A DNA stretch of 64,000 nucleotides from Billgrantia zhangzhouensis. Lineage in GTDB: Bacteria; Pseudomonadota; Gammaproteobacteria; Pseudomonadales; Halomonadaceae. The translations under genes were made by a program, and so were the position numbers. Numbering within the stretch: position 1 is the stretch's first letter; the number at the start of each line of letters is the position of its first letter. The stretch covers positions 1 through 64,000 of the forward strand of contig NZ_JABFTT010000002.1 in the NCBI RefSeq assembly GCF_021404465.1. Reading direction: 5' to 3'. The notes under the pieces were generated by a model that was not told the DNA's origin, did no database searches, and saw only the letters and a program-made list of their open reading frames with translations. Below, piece after piece: positions 17,961 to 27,484 of this stretch.

Positions 17961-19052
17961 ATGACCGACACCCCTATCAATCTTGACTCGCTGCGCCAGC
18001 GCATTGATGAGCTGGACAGCGAGATCCTGCGCCTGATCAGCGACCGCGCCGAGTGCGCCAAGCAGGTCGCCGAGGTCAAGACCGCCAGCGACTCGGGCGC
18101 CGTTTTCTATCGCCCCGAGCGCGAGGCGCAGGTGCTGCGACGGATCATGGAACTCAACCCAGGCCCGCTCAACAGCGAAGAGATGGCCCGGCTGTTCCGC
18201 GAGATCATGTCCGCCTGCCTGGCGTTGGAGCAGCCCACCAAGGTGGCCTACCTGGGACCGGAGGGGACGTTCACCCAGCAGGCTGCGCTCAAGCACTTCG
18301 GTGCCAGCGCGGTGAGCATGCCCATGGCGGCCATCGACGAAGTCTTCCGTGAAGTGGAGGCAGGAGCGGTCAACTACGGCGTGGTGCCGGTGGAAAACTC
18401 CACCGAAGGCGTAGTGAGCCATACCTTGGACTCCTTCATGGACTCCTCGATCCACATCTGCGGCGAGGTGGTGCTGCGCATTCACCATCATCTACTGGTG
18501 GCCGACACCACGCTGCGCGACAAGATCTCGCGCATCTACTCCCACCCGCAGTCGCTGGCGCAGTGCCGCAAATGGCTCGATGCCCACTACCCCCGTGCCG
18601 AGCGGGTGCCGGTGTCGTCCAACGCCGAGGCAGCGCGCATGATCAAGAGCGAATGGCACAGCGCGGCGATTGCTGGCGACATGGCGGCCAAGCTCTACGG
18701 CCTCGAGAAGATCGCCGAAAAGATCGAGGATCGTCCCGACAACTCCACGCGTTTCCTGATCATCGGCAGCCAGCGCGTGCCCATGTCAGGCGAAGACAAA
18801 ACCTCCATCGTGGTGGCCATGCGCAACCAGCCCGGCGCACTGCACGACCTGCTCGAGCCGTTCCATCGCCACCAGATCGACCTTACCCGCCTGGAGACGC
18901 GTCCCTCGCGAACCGGCGTGTGGAACTACGTGTTCTTCATCGACTTCAAGGGACACGTGGATGAGCCTCGCGTAGCCGCCGTGCTCGAGGAGGTGCGCCT
19001 GCGCGCCTCCGAGCTCAAGGTGCTCGGCTCCTATCCCGTAGGCGTGCTGTAA
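17961..19052 (+). CDS. pheA: Bifunctional chorismate mutase / prephenate dehydratase (P-protein)
   Basis: This 363-residue enzyme converts chorismate to prephenate and then to phenylpyruvate for phenylalanine synthesis. It has an AroQ-type chorismate mutase domain (about 5-90), a prephenate dehydratase domain (about 95-270) with the catalytic TRF motif in DNSTRFLII, and a C-terminal ACT domain (about 280-360). The ACT region carries QPGAL and ETRPSR, versions of the GALV and ESRP motifs that bind phenylalanine, so feedback inhibition is likely. The gene follows serC by three bases and ends two bases before tyrA-aroA. Confidence 0.96.
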   Translation: MTDTPINLDSLRQRIDELDSEILRLISDRAECAKQVAEVKTASDSGAVFYRPEREAQVLRRIMELNPGPLNSEEMARLFREIMSACLALEQPTKVAYLGPEGTFTQQAALKHFGASAVSMPMAAIDEVFREVEAGAVNYGVVPVENSTEGVVSHTLDSFMDSSIHICGEVVLRIHHHLLVADTTLRDKISRIYSHPQSLAQCRKWLDAHYPRAERVPVSSNAEAARMIKSEWHSAAIAGDMAAKLYGLEKIAEKIEDRPDNSTRFLIIGSQRVPMSGEDKTSIVVAMRNQPGALHDLLEPFHRHQIDLTRLETRPSRTGVWNYVFFIDFKGHVDEPRVAAVLEEVRLRASELKVLGSYPVGVL

Positions 19053-19054
19053 GC

Positions 19055-21376
19055 GTGGTGGAACGTGACAACGCAATCGTGACGCCGAACGAAGCGCGAA
19101 TCCTGATCGTCGGCCTGGGGTTGATCGGCGGCTCCCTGGCCGCCGCCCTGCGTGCTGCCGGTTATAAAGGAACCCCTGCCGGCGGCTTCGGGCCGGTTGA
19201 AATCGTTGCCTGCGACCCGGATCCCGGTGAGATCGAGCGTGGCATCGAGATGGGCCTGATCGATCATGGCGATACGCGGCTCGCGCCGCTGGTGGAAGGC
19301 GCCACGCTGATCGTGTTGGCGGTACCGGTGCTGGCCATGCGCAGCGTGATGACGGAACTCGCCGCTGCGCTGCCCATCGAGGCGGTGGGAGGCGACGCCC
19401 CACGCGTCGTCATTACCGATGTCGGCAGCACCAAGGCCGCCGTGCGCGACTGCGCCCTGGCAGCCTTTGGCCGGTTGCCGGCGGGCCTGGTGCTCGGTCA
19501 CCCCATCGCTGGCTCCGAGAAGAGCGGTGTGGCGGCCTCGAATCCCCAGCTCTACGTCAACCACAAGGTGATTCTCACCCCCGGTCCCGAGACCGCGCCT
19601 ACCGCCGCGGCTCGGGTGAAGGCGCTGTGGCGTGCCTGCGGCGCCGAGGTGCTGGAGATGGACGTGGAGCGCCACGACCAGGTGCTGGCGCGCACCAGCC
19701 ATCTGCCGCACTTGCTGGCCTTCTCCCTGGTGGACACCCTGGCGCGGCAGGACGAGCGGCTGGAGATATTCCGCTACGCTGCTGGCGGCTTTCGCGACTT
19801 CACCCGTATCGCCGGCAGTGACCCGGTGATGTGGCGCGACATCTTCACCGCCAACCGCGACGCCGTACTGGCCTCACTCGACGACTTCGAGGCCGGGCTT
19901 GGGCGCCTACGCCGGGCGGTGGAAGCGGGCGACGGCGATGCTATGCTTGCCGTTTTCGACCGTGCCAGTCACGCACGTCACTACTTCGACTCTCTCCTGA
20001 ACCAGACCAGTTATCAGGCGGAATACCAGATGCAAGAACAAGGCAGACTCACCTTCCGGGCCGCGCCCGGTGGCCGCGTGGCCGGACGCATTCGCGTACC
20101 GGGCGACAAGTCGATCTCCCACCGCTCGATCATGCTCGGCGCGCTGGCCGAAGGCGTGACCGAAGTAAAGGGTTTCCTGGAGGGCGAGGACAGCCTGGCC
20201 ACGCTGCAGGCGTTCCGCGAGATGGGCGTGGCCATCGAAGGTCCGCACCAGGGTCGCGTTACCGTGCACGGGGTCGGCATGCACGGCCTCAAGGCGCCTT
20301 CCGGCCCGCTCTACGTGGGCAATGCCGGTACCGCCATGCGTCTGTTCGCCGGCCTGTTGGCCGGGCAAGCCTTCGATACCGAGCTGATCGGCGACGCCTC
20401 GCTGACCAAGCGCCCCATGGGGCGCGTGGCCGATCCGCTGCGGCTGATGGGGGCGGTGATCGACACCGCCGAGGGCGGACGCCCGCCGCTGAAGATTCAC
20501 GGCGGCCAGAAGCTCAAGGGCATCACCTACGACATGCCCATGGCCAGCGCCCAGGTGAAGTCCTGCCTGCTGCTCGCCGGGCTCTATGCCGAAGGCGAAA
20601 CCCGCGTGCGTGAACCGGCGCCCACTCGCGACCACACCGAGCGTATGCTGGCCGGTTTCGGCTATGACGTCGGTCGCGAAGACGATACCTGCTGGCTCAC
20701 CGGCGGCGGCAGGCTCACCGCCGCGCCGATCGATGTACCCTCTGACATTTCCTCGGCGACCTTCTTCCTGGTGGCCGCCGCCATTACGCCGGGTTCCAAC
20801 CTGATTCTCGAGCACGTGGGCATCAACCCGACGCGCATCGGCGTGATCAACATCCTCAAGCTGATGGGGGCCGACCTGCTCCTTATCAACGAGCATGAGG
20901 TGGGCGGCGAGCCGGTGGCCGACCTACATATCCGCTATGCGCCGCTCAAGGGGATCGACATTCCCGTCGACCAGGTGCCGCTCGCCATCGACGAGTTCCC
21001 TGCGCTGTTCGTTGCCGCCGCCTGTGCCACCGGTACCACCCGGCTGCGCGGCGCCGAAGAGCTGCGGGTCAAGGAGTCCGACCGCATTCAGGCCATGGCC
21101 GATGGCCTGGCGACACTGGGCGTCGAGCACACCGTGCGGGAAGACGGCATCGACATCGTCGGTGCCGGCGATCGCGAAGTCGCCTACGGCGGCGGGCGCA
21201 TCGACAGCCTGGGCGACCATCGCATCGCGATGTCCTTCGTTGTAGCTTCCCTGCGTGCCGGCGAGGAGATCGTCATCGACGACTGCGCCAACGTCGCCAC
21301 CTCGTTCCCCGGCTTCACGGAACTTGCCAGGGTCGTGGGGCTCCGAGTCAGCGAAGAGCAAGAGGAGCACGCATGA
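19055..21376 (+). CDS. Fused prephenate/arogenate dehydrogenase and EPSP synthase (TyrA-AroA)
   Basis: This 773-residue protein joins two shikimate/tyrosine steps. Residues 1 to about 310 are a TyrA dehydrogenase with the NAD site [10 protein letters not shown] second domain beginning near Met326 is EPSP synthase, with [43 protein letters not shown] and RVKESDR. The EPSP part looks like class II by its overall motifs, but the GNAGTAMR segment has Gly where the glyphosate-tolerant CP4 enzyme has Ala. The start is a GTG at 19055 (GTGGTG; the second GTG is equally possible). Such fusions are known in Pseudomonas and Halomonas. It overlaps cmk by four bases. Confidence 0.95.
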   Translation: MVERDNAIVTPNEARILIVGLGLIGGSLAAALRAAGYKGTPAGGFGPVEIVACDPDPGEIERGIEMGLIDHGDTRLAPLVEGATLIVLAVPVLAMRSVMTELAAALPIEAVGGDAPRVVITDVGSTKAAVRDCALAAFGRLPAGLVLGHPIAGSEKSGVAASNPQLYVNHKVILTPGPETAPTAAARVKALWRACGAEVLEMDVERHDQVLARTSHLPHLLAFSLVDTLARQDERLEIFRYAAGGFRDFTRIAGSDPVMWRDIFTANRDAVLASLDDFEAGLGRLRRAVEAGDGDAMLAVFDRASHARHYFDSLLNQTSYQAEYQMQEQGRLTFRAAPGGRVAGRIRVPGDKSISHRSIMLGALAEGVTEVKGFLEGEDSLATLQAFREMGVAIEGPHQGRVTVHGVGMHGLKAPSGPLYVGNAGTAMRLFAGLLAGQAFDTELIGDASLTKRPMGRVADPLRLMGAVIDTAEGGRPPLKIHGGQKLKGITYDMPMASAQVKSCLLLAGLYAEGETRVREPAPTRDHTERMLAGFGYDVGREDDTCWLTGGGRLTAAPIDVPSDISSATFFLVAAAITPGSNLILEHVGINPTRIGVINILKLMGADLLLINEHEVGGEPVADLHIRYAPLKGIDIPVDQVPLAIDEFPALFVAAACATGTTRLRGAEELRVKESDRIQAMADGLATLGVEHTVREDGIDIVGAGDREVAYGGGRIDSLGDHRIAMSFVVASLRAGEEIVIDDCANVATSFPGFTELARVVGLRVSEEQEEHA

Positions 21377-22062
21377 GTGACACCGCCAAGGTGCTGACTC
21401 TCGACGGGCCCGGTGGTGCCGGCAAGGGCACCATCAGCCGCCTGGTCGCCGAGCGCCTGGGCTGGCACCTGCTTGACAGCGGCGCCCTCTACCGCCTCAC
21501 GGCGCTGGCGGCCATGCGCCACCAGGTGGCGCTCGACGACGAAGCGGCACTCGAGCGGCTCGCCGCCGGGCTCGATGTGGTGTTCCTGGCCGAACGAGAG
21601 AGCACCCGCGTGCTGCTCGAAGGCGACGACGTCAGCCGCGAGATCCGCACCGAGCAGGTGGGCGATGCCGCCTCCCAGGTGGCGGCGCTGAATGGCGTGC
21701 GCCAGGCGCTGCTGCAGCGCCAGCGCGACTTCCGCCAGGCCCCCGGTCTGGTGGCCGATGGGCGCGACATGGGCACCGTGGTTTTCCCCGATGCCGAGCT
21801 GAAAATATTCCTCACGGCAAGCCCCGAGGAGCGCGCTCGCAGGCGCCACCTTCAGTTGCAGGAGGCGGGGGTAAATGCTAATCTATCGAGTCTTTTGAAG
21901 GAAATTCAGGCGCGCGACGCACGTGACATGCAGCGCAGCGTGGCTCCGCTCAAGCCGGCCGATGACGCCATCACGCTTGACACCACGAGCCTGAGTATAC
22001 CGGAAGTGGTGGAACGGTTGACGGAGTGGCTGGCCGAACGCGGCCTCGTCCCCGGAACTTGA
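21373..22062 (+). CDS. cmk: Cytidylate kinase
   Basis: This 229-residue kinase phosphorylates CMP and dCMP. The P-loop [10 protein letters not shown] is at the N-terminus, and the CMP-binding region includes LLDSGALYR and [14 protein letters not shown]. The ATG lies inside the end of tyrA-aroA (ATGA overlap), with a GAGG-like ribosome site in the upstream coding sequence, so translation is probably coupled. rpsA follows after 179 bases, the widely conserved cmk-rpsA order. Confidence 0.97.
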   Translation: MSDTAKVLTLDGPGGAGKGTISRLVAERLGWHLLDSGALYRLTALAAMRHQVALDDEAALERLAAGLDVVFLAERESTRVLLEGDDVSREIRTEQVGDAASQVAALNGVRQALLQRQRDFRQAPGLVADGRDMGTVVFPDAELKIFLTASPEERARRRHLQLQEAGVNANLSSLLKEIQARDARDMQRSVAPLKPADDAITLDTTSLSIPEVVERLTEWLAERGLVPGT

Positions 22063-22241
22063 TCTCCCTTGCGGCGCCCTCGAACGGATGTCATGGCATG
22101 GTCGGGCAACTCCATTATTGCAAGCCCGGCCAGGTCCAACCAGCGCTAACATCCCCGGGGGTTTGGTAAATAAGGCCCGCACTCGCTGGTGGTGCGGAGA
22201 AGGCGGCGACGCCTCAACACCGTTGATCACGTAGGAAAATC
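22063..22241 (+). promoter_or_regulatory. rpsA leader region
   Basis: This 179-base gap holds a hairpin (CCGCAC...GTGCGG, about 22174-22199) and a GGCGGCGACGCC stem just before the ribosome site TAGGA of rpsA. In E. coli, S1 represses its own mRNA through leader structure; the hairpins here would fit such control, but that is inference. No clear sigma-70 promoter was identified. Confidence 0.35.
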
Positions 22242-23918
22242 ATGAGCGAAAGCTTTGCTGAACTGTTTGAACAGTCACTGCAGGACATCAATATGGAGCC
22301 GGGCGCCATCGTCACGGCTACCGTCGTCGACATCGAAGGTGACTGGGTCACCGTCAATGCCGGCCTGAAGTCCGAAGGACAGATTCCCGCGGCGCAGTTC
22401 CGCGACGACAACGGCGAGCTGACCATCGCCGTTGGCGACGAAGTCAGTGTTGCCCTGGAAGCCGTCGAAGACGGTTTCGGCGAGACCCGCCTGTCTCGCG
22501 AGAAGGCCAAGCGCGCCGAAGCCTGGAAGGTACTGGAAGCGGCCTTCGAGAAGGAAGAGATCGTCAAGGGTGTGATCAACGGCAAGGTCAAGGGCGGCTT
22601 CACCGTCGACATCGACTCCATCCGTGCATTCCTCCCGGGTTCCCTGGTCGACGTGCGTCCGGTGCGTGACACCACGCATCTCGAGCACAAGGAACTCGAC
22701 TTCAAGGTCATCAAGCTCGACCCGAAGCGCAACAACGTGGTCGTATCCCGCCGCGCCGTGCTCGAAGCCGAGAACAGCGCCGAGCGTGAAGCTCTGCTCG
22801 CCACCCTGCAGGAAGGCCAGCAGATCATCGGTATCGTCAAGAACCTCACCGACTATGGTGCCTTCGTCGACCTGGGTGGCGTCGACGGTCTGCTGCACAT
22901 CACCGACATGGCTTGGAAGCGCATCAAGCATCCGAGCGAGATCGTGGCCGTGGGCGACGAGATCAACGTCAAGGTGCTGAAGTTCGACCGCGAGCGCAAC
23001 CGCGTCTCCCTGGGCCTGAAGCAGTTGGGCGAAGATCCGTGGGTCAACATCAAGGACCGCTACCCCGAGGGTACCGTGGTTCCGGCCCGCGTCACCAATC
23101 TCACCGACTACGGCTGCTTCGCCGAGCTGGAAGAGGGTGTCGAAGGCCTGGTTCACGTCTCCGAAATGGACTGGACCAACAAGAACATCCATCCGTCCAA
23201 GGTCGTCAACATCGGCGACGACGTGGATGTCATGATTCTCGACATCGACGAAGAGCGTCGTCGTATCTCCCTGGGTATCAAGCAGTGCACCCCGAACCCG
23301 TGGGAAACCTTCAATGCCCAGTACAACAAGGGCGACCGCGTGTCCGGTACCATCAAGTCGATCACCGACTTCGGTATCTTCATCGGTCTGGAAGGTGGCA
23401 TCGACGGTCTGGTTCATCTCTCCGACCTCTCCTGGTCCGAGACCGGTGAAGAAGCCGTGCGCCGCTTCAAGAAGGGCGACGAAGCCGAAGCCGTCATCCT
23501 CTCCATCGATCCGGAGCGTGAGCGCATTTCGCTTGGCATCAAGCAGCTCGACTCCGACCCGGTGGCCGAGTACCTGGCCGTCAACGACAAGGGCTCCATC
23601 GTCTCCGGCCGTGTGGTCGAGGTCGATGCCAAGGAAGCTCACATCGAGCTGGCGACTGACGTCGTTGCCGTGCTCAAGGCTTCCGAGATCAGTGCCGACC
23701 GCGTCGAAGACGCGCGCAACGTGCTGAACGAAGGCGACACCGTCGAAGCCCGCATCGTCAACGTCGATCGCAAGAACCGCGCGATCAACCTGTCGATCAA
23801 GGCCAAGGAGCAGGACGATACCCGTCAGAACCTGAAGAAACTGCGCGAGCAGGAAGTCGAGACCGGTGGCCCGACCACCATCGGCGACCTGATCAAGCAG
23901 CAGATGGGTCAGGACTGA
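22242..23918 (+). CDS. rpsA: 30S ribosomal protein S1
   Basis: This 558-residue protein has six S1 RNA-binding domains at roughly 21-87, 105-171, 192-260, 277-347, 364-434 and 451-520, the architecture and length of the E. coli protein (557). S1 brings mRNA with weak or structured ribosome sites to the 30S subunit. The opening [13 protein letters not shown] is typical. A strong terminator follows, and ihfB, which often comes next in relatives, is not present; a toxin-antitoxin pair is there instead. Confidence 0.98.
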   Translation: MSESFAELFEQSLQDINMEPGAIVTATVVDIEGDWVTVNAGLKSEGQIPAAQFRDDNGELTIAVGDEVSVALEAVEDGFGETRLSREKAKRAEAWKVLEAAFEKEEIVKGVINGKVKGGFTVDIDSIRAFLPGSLVDVRPVRDTTHLEHKELDFKVIKLDPKRNNVVVSRRAVLEAENSAEREALLATLQEGQQIIGIVKNLTDYGAFVDLGGVDGLLHITDMAWKRIKHPSEIVAVGDEINVKVLKFDRERNRVSLGLKQLGEDPWVNIKDRYPEGTVVPARVTNLTDYGCFAELEEGVEGLVHVSEMDWTNKNIHPSKVVNIGDDVDVMILDIDEERRRISLGIKQCTPNPWETFNAQYNKGDRVSGTIKSITDFGIFIGLEGGIDGLVHLSDLSWSETGEEAVRRFKKGDEAEAVILSIDPERERISLGIKQLDSDPVAEYLAVNDKGSIVSGRVVEVDAKEAHIELATDVVAVLKASEISADRVEDARNVLNEGDTVEARIVNVDRKNRAINLSIKAKEQDDTRQNLKKLREQEVETGGPTTIGDLIKQQMGQD

Positions 23919-23966
23919 TCGTCCCTCGGGCTCTGCTTGCGGAGCCCGACGAGCCAAGGCTCAAAC

Positions 23967-24008
23967 AGAACGCCGTCCCCTTTGTCAAAGAAGGGGGCGG
24001 CGTTCTTG
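23967..24008 (+). terminator. Rho-independent-like terminator of rpsA
   Basis: A long GC-rich stem (AGAACGCCGTCCCCTT from 23967 pairing with AAGGGGGCGGCGTTCT to 24006, one bulge) has a short loop and ends in TT. It lies about 50 bases after the rpsA stop. Confidence 0.75.
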
Positions 24009-24028
24009 CGTCTGGGTTTAGATTCTGC

Positions 24029-24065
24029 ATAACGCCTTGCGTTATATAACGCAAGACGTTATATT
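24029..24065 (+). promoter_or_regulatory. Promoter overlapped by palindromic operator of the HigBA-type locus
   Basis: A perfect 18-bp palindrome, TTGCGTTATATAACGCAA (24037-24054), sits inside a longer one whose outer arms are ATAACG (24029-24034) and CGTTAT (24057-24062). A promoter overlaps it exactly: -35 TTGCGT at 24037-24042 and -10 TATATT at 24060-24065, 17 bases apart. This is the expected place for the HTH antitoxin to repress its own operon. Confidence 0.75.
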
Positions 24066-24087
24066 TCTGTACAAGAGATGACGCCTC

Positions 24088-24369
24088 ATGATCAAGAGCT
24101 TCAAGGACAAGGCTACTGCCACCATTGCTGATGGTAAGGTGGTCCGTAAGCTGCCACAGGACATGCAGCGTAACGCCTTGAAGAAGCTCCGTCAGCTTGG
24201 GGCCGCTGGTGTACTTGATGATCTTCGTGTCCCGCCAGGCAACCGGCTTGAGGTGCTACGCGGTGACCGGGAAGGTCAATACAGTATTCGCATCAACGAC
24301 CAGTGGCGCATTTGCTTTCGATTCGAAGCCGGCAATGCCTACGATGTCGAAATTGTCGATTACCACTGA
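24088..24369 (+). CDS. higB: HigB-family toxin (RelE-like mRNA interferase)
   Basis: This 93-residue protein of the HigB/RelE fold is a likely ribosome-dependent mRNA endonuclease. The C-terminal half has the family pattern QYSIRINDQWRICFRF and ends with DVEIVDYH. It is first in the operon, 11 bases before an HTH antitoxin gene, the toxin-first order characteristic of HigBA. The promoter upstream is overlapped by a palindromic operator. GC content is lower than in the neighbouring housekeeping genes, consistent with mobile origin. Confidence 0.88.
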   Translation: MIKSFKDKATATIADGKVVRKLPQDMQRNALKKLRQLGAAGVLDDLRVPPGNRLEVLRGDREGQYSIRINDQWRICFRFEAGNAYDVEIVDYH

Positions 24370-24380
24370 GGAGGTGGGCC

Positions 24381-24668
24381 ATGACCGAACGTCTACCCAA
24401 TATCCATCCGGGGGAAATCCTGCTGGAGGATTTCATCGAGCCGATGGGACTGACCAAGAATGCCCTGGCTACCGCCATTGGCGTGCCGGCGACACGCATT
24501 GGAGAAATCACCCGAGGCGCGCGGTCTGTCACGGCTGATACCGATCTTCGCCTATCCCGCTTCTTCGGTACCAGCGAAGGCTACTGGTTGCGCCTGCAGA
24601 ACGCCTACGATCTGGAAGAAGCAAAACGGGGACACGATTATGTGGGAATCAAACCACATGCAGCTTGA
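24381..24668 (+). CDS. higA: HigA-family antitoxin, HTH protein
   Basis: This 95-residue antitoxin has an N-terminal XRE-type helix-turn-helix: HPGEILLEDFIEPMGLTKNA, then RIGEITRGARSVTADTDLRL. It would neutralise the upstream toxin and repress the shared promoter. The ATG at 24381 is preceded by GAGGAGG six bases upstream; a start further 5' would overlap the toxin gene without a ribosome site. The DNA after the stop is a MITE-like element, so the module lies between a terminator and a repeat. Confidence 0.9.
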   Translation: MTERLPNIHPGEILLEDFIEPMGLTKNALATAIGVPATRIGEITRGARSVTADTDLRLSRFFGTSEGYWLRLQNAYDLEEAKRGHDYVGIKPHAA

Positions 24669-24694
24669 AGCTATTCCGAGTGTGGCGATGGCTT

Positions 24695-24979
24695 CCTAGG
24701 TTTTGTACGAAAAGTCGGCGAGCGATGGCCAGGGCTAGGCCCGTTCCCTACGGGCCAACGCACTTCCCACCTCCATGTGGGTCGCAAGGCAAAAATCGGC
24801 GACAAATCGTCAGGATTGACGATTTGGGCAGCTCCGCTGCTCGTAGAGCGAGTGACAAGGATGTCGCGAGTCCAAAGCGGAGTTTACGGGGTGTAAATAA
24901 GTACTTTGATCGGACTCGCGCACGAGCCGATTTTTAACGCCGTATGGGCGAGCGCAGACAGTTTTCGTACAGAGCCTAA
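24695..24979. mobile_element. MITE-like element, full copy with 230-base centre
   Basis: The left end CCTAGGTTTTGTACGAAAA and the right end TTTTCGTACAGAGCCTAAG form imperfect terminal inverted repeats of about 20 bases. The inner sequence next to the ends (GTCGGCGAGCG and GGGCGAGCGCAGAC) matches the short copy at 12671-12722, and the right-hand 50 bases match the half copy at 27076-27130. It has no open frame of its own. It fills the 373-base gap between higA and rimO. A small hairpin (AGGTAGGC...GCCTACCT, about 24983-25007) follows. Confidence 0.65.
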
Positions 24980-25041
24980 GAGAGGTAGGCTTTGGCATGG
25001 CCTACCTCCTTGTCGCTTTACTCGTAAGTGAGTAGGGCCTA

Positions 25042-26403
25042 CTAGGCGCTATAAAAGTCCATGAACTTGACGGGCCGTGCTTCCTCGATCACCTCGGCCC
25101 AAAGATCGTACTCATCGGCGTTGGTCACCCGGGCGCGCACCACGTCGCCGGGGCGCAGGGTGCGCTTGGACTCCAGGAACACCATGCCGTCGATCTCTGG
25201 AGCGTCGGCTTCGCTGCGGCCGATGGGGCCGTCCTCGTCGACCTCGTCCACCAGTACTTCGATCTCGCGACCGATCTTCCGCTCCAGACGAGTGGCGGAG
25301 ATCAGCTGCTGATGCGCCATGAAGCGCTCCCAGCGCTCCTGCTTCACGTCGTCCGGCACCGGCTCCAGGCCCAGTTCGTTAGCCGGCGCGCCCTCCACCG
25401 GTGAGTACTGGAAGCAGCCCACGCGATCGAGCTGGGCTTCGCTCAGCCAGTCGAGCAGGTACTGGAAGTCCTCCTCGGTCTCGCCGGGGAAGCCGACGAT
25501 GAAGGTGGAGCGAATGGTCAGCTCGGGGCACAGCTCACGCCAGCGCTTGATGCGGGCGAGCGTCTTGTCCTCGAAGGCGGGGCGCTTCATCGCCTTGAGT
25601 ACCTTGGGGCTGGCGTGCTGGAAGGGAATGTCCAGGTAAGACAGGATCTTGCCTTCGGCCATCAACGGAATCAGCTCGTCCACGTGAGGGTAGGGATACA
25701 CGTAGTGCAGCCGCACGCGAATGCCCAGCTCCGAGAGCGCCTCGCACAGCTCGGTAAGGCGCGTCTTGACCTCGCGGCCGCGCCATTCACTAGGGGCGTA
25801 GCGTAGGTCCACGCCATAGGCGCTGGTGTCCTGGGAGATCACCAGCAGCTCCTTCACGCCCGCCTTGGCCAGCCCTTCGGCTTCGCGCAGCACGTCGCCC
25901 ACCGGGCGGCTGACCAGCTTGCCGCGCATGGAGGGGATGATGCAGAAGCTGCAGCTGTGGTTGCAGCCTTCTGAGATCTTCAGATAAGCGTAATGGCGCG
26001 GGGTGAGCTTCACGCCCTGGGCCGGCACCAGGTCGAGATGAGGGTCGTGCCGGTGCTGGTGCGGGGCGGCTTCGTGCACGGCGCCGACCACGCGCTCGTA
26101 CTGTTGCGGGCCGGTAACGGCCAGTACGCTGGGGTGGACGTCGCGAATGGCACCCTCGTCCACACCCATGCAGCCAGTGACGATCACTTTGCCGTTCTCG
26201 GCGATGGCCTCGCCAATGGCATCCAACGACTCGGCCTTGGCGCTGTCGATGAAACCGCAGGTGTTGACCACCACCACGTCGGCATCGTCATAGCTGGGCA
26301 CGATCTCGTAGCCGTCCGTGCGCAGTTGGGTCAGGATGCGCTCGGAATCCACCAGGGCCTTGGGGCAACCCAGTGAGACGAAACCGACCTTGGGTGTGGA
26401 CAT
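25042..26403 (-). CDS. rimO: Ribosomal protein S12 methylthiotransferase RimO
   Basis: This 453-residue radical-SAM enzyme adds a methylthio group to Asp88 of ribosomal protein S12. It has an N-terminal UPF0004 domain with three Cys ([19 protein letters not shown]), the radical-SAM motif CNHSCSFC and a C-terminal TRAM domain. The ATG at 26403 is chosen because GAGG lies seven bases upstream; the in-frame ATG at 26415 would place that site inside the gene. It stands alone between repeats on both sides. Confidence 0.96.
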   Translation of the reverse strand: MSTPKVGFVSLGCPKALVDSERILTQLRTDGYEIVPSYDDADVVVVNTCGFIDSAKAESLDAIGEAIAENGKVIVTGCMGVDEGAIRDVHPSVLAVTGPQQYERVVGAVHEAAPHQHRHDPHLDLVPAQGVKLTPRHYAYLKISEGCNHSCSFCIIPSMRGKLVSRPVGDVLREAEGLAKAGVKELLVISQDTSAYGVDLRYAPSEWRGREVKTRLTELCEALSELGIRVRLHYVYPYPHVDELIPLMAEGKILSYLDIPFQHASPKVLKAMKRPAFEDKTLARIKRWRELCPELTIRSTFIVGFPGETEEDFQYLLDWLSEAQLDRVGCFQYSPVEGAPANELGLEPVPDDVKQERWERFMAHQQLISATRLERKIGREIEVLVDEVDEDGPIGRSEADAPEIDGMVFLESKRTLRPGDVVRARVTNADEYDLWAEVIEEARPVKFMDFYSA

Positions 26404-26429
26404 GCAGAACCTCATTAAGTTGAAAGCAA

Positions 26430-26581
26430 ATGCCTGCGCGAGCGAATCGCTGTGTTACTGCGGTGCTCAGACCAGTCACATATACCCCATATGCTCCTGG
26501 TCCTGCGCTCCTCGTGCCTTGCGCTTCATCTCGCTCGGCTATTTGCTTGAGCGCATCTGAACACATGCCTGCGCGAGCGAA
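26430..26581 (-). repeat. Dispersed intergenic repeat, copy B, flanked by a 17-bp direct repeat
   Basis: Bases 26430-26550 match the reverse complement of copy A at 8463-8593, including CATATACCCCATATGCTCC and GCTTCATCTCGCTC. The block is also bracketed by a perfect 17-bp direct repeat, ATGCCTGCGCGAGCGAA, at 26430-26446 and 26565-26581. It fills most of the divergent gap between rimO and the SRPBCC gene. Confidence 0.75.
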
Positions 26582-26668
26582 GATCAGCTAGTTATTAGCC
26601 ATCATGTAGCAGGACGGGTACCCTGAAGGTGGAGCATTTTAGCGTTGTCGAACAGCATAGGGAACCGC

Positions 26669-27079
26669 ATGGCCACGATCGAACACAGTGCAATCCTCAA
26701 GGCCCCGCCGGAACGGGTCTATGCCCTGCTGGAGCGGGTCGAGGACTTCGTCGACTACTCCGACCTGATCAAGGCGATCGAGCCGCTGGGTGACGAGCGC
26801 TATCGCTGGTATGTGCACGCCGTCGGCATGGATTGGACCTTCGAAGTGGCCATTACCGAGCATCAGCCGCCCGAAGTCCTGGCCTGGGAGTCGGTGGATG
26901 GTGTGCCCAACCAGGGCTGCTATCGGCTCAGCCCGGTGGAGGAGGGTACGGAGGTCTCTTTCACGCTGACCTACACCATTCGCAACCGCCTGGTCGAGAA
27001 AGCCGTGAACAAGGCCGCCAAACCCCTGGTAAACAAGGTGAGCCGGCAGATCCTTGAGCGGGTGGAAGCCAGGCTTTAG
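26669..27079 (+). CDS. SRPBCC (START-like) family protein
   Basis: This 136-residue protein of the polyketide-cyclase/START fold resembles bacterial proteins named SRPBCC or cyclase/dehydrase family. The fold has a hydrophobic ligand cavity; the ligand is unknown. The opening MATIEHSAILKAPPERVYAL is typical. The start at 26669 has AGGGA six bases upstream; an upstream in-frame start at 26645 has none. RatA also belongs to this fold, but ratA normally lies near smpB, which is absent here, so I do not use that name. Confidence 0.75.
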   Translation: MATIEHSAILKAPPERVYALLERVEDFVDYSDLIKAIEPLGDERYRWYVHAVGMDWTFEVAITEHQPPEVLAWESVDGVPNQGCYRLSPVEEGTEVSFTLTYTIRNRLVEKAVNKAAKPLVNKVSRQILERVEARL

Positions 27080-27130
27080 GCTCCGTAAGAAGACGATCTG
27101 CGCTTGCCCATACGGCGTTTGAAAAGTGCG
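27076..27130 (-). repeat. MITE-like element, half copy
   Basis: Read on the minus strand, this stretch has AACGCCGTATGGGCAAGCGCA and then TTACGGAGCCTAA, matching the right end of the full copy at 24930-24979. The opposite half is missing. It starts at the stop codon of the SRPBCC gene and could contribute to transcript ending there. Confidence 0.6.
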
Positions 27131-27237
27131 TGCGACGTTCTATTAGCAGCCTATCTATCTTTTTTTCGCAACGAGGACTACACTCGACTCGACGAGGCCG
27201 CATCGGCCTCTGCCCGTACGAATCGAGGTATACGACC

Positions 27238-27417
27238 GTGAGTGTGATCAAGGGGTTCATGTGGTGCCTGACCGTGTTGTTCGTCCAGCTCGGGCTGCTG
27301 CGTTACATTGACTTGCGCGTAGCCGCCATGCCGCGGCTACGCGACACGCCACAGGAAACCGGCAAGGAACAGCCGTCCGCCGGGCCTGCCGACAAGGAAG
27401 GTGAATTCGGCGCCTGA
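27238..27417 (+). CDS. Small single-helix membrane protein, hypothetical
   Basis: This 59-residue product has one hydrophobic helix (about residues 4-22, FMWCLTVLFVQLGLL) and a charged, proline-rich C-terminus. The GTG at 27238 is preceded by GAGG nine bases upstream. It has no recognised family. It ends 67 bases before the VTT-domain gene in the same direction and might be co-transcribed. The call rests only on the ribosome site, helix and spacing. Confidence 0.4.
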   Translation: MSVIKGFMWCLTVLFVQLGLLRYIDLRVAAMPRLRDTPQETGKEQPSAGPADKEGEFGA

Positions 27418-27484
27418 GCGGAGGAAAAGTGACCTGAATGATCCGGCATGGCAACATTGCTGTAAATCTGATGGATGATTGCCA

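Noticed and set aside
16833-18491. Long minus-strand open frame opposite serC and pheA
   Set aside because: Both plus-strand genes are certain, and the antisense product has His/Gly-rich shadow composition.
19055-21376. Glyphosate-tolerant EPSP synthase
   Set aside because: The motif has Gly (GNAGTAMR) at the position that is Ala in the tolerant CP4 enzyme; the sequence gives no support for tolerance.
22275-23957. Long open frame on the minus strand opposite rpsA (about 560 codons)
   Set aside because: Pure shadow of the six S1 repeats; the antisense product shows the same periodicity and no known motif.
24981-25008. Hairpin AGGTAGGC...GCCTACCT as rimO terminator
   Set aside because: The stem is good but no T-run follows on the minus strand, so it is only mentioned with the MITE-like element.
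26669-27079. Naming the SRPBCC gene ratA
   Set aside because: ratA lies next to smpB in most genomes and no smpB is here; the family has several similar members.
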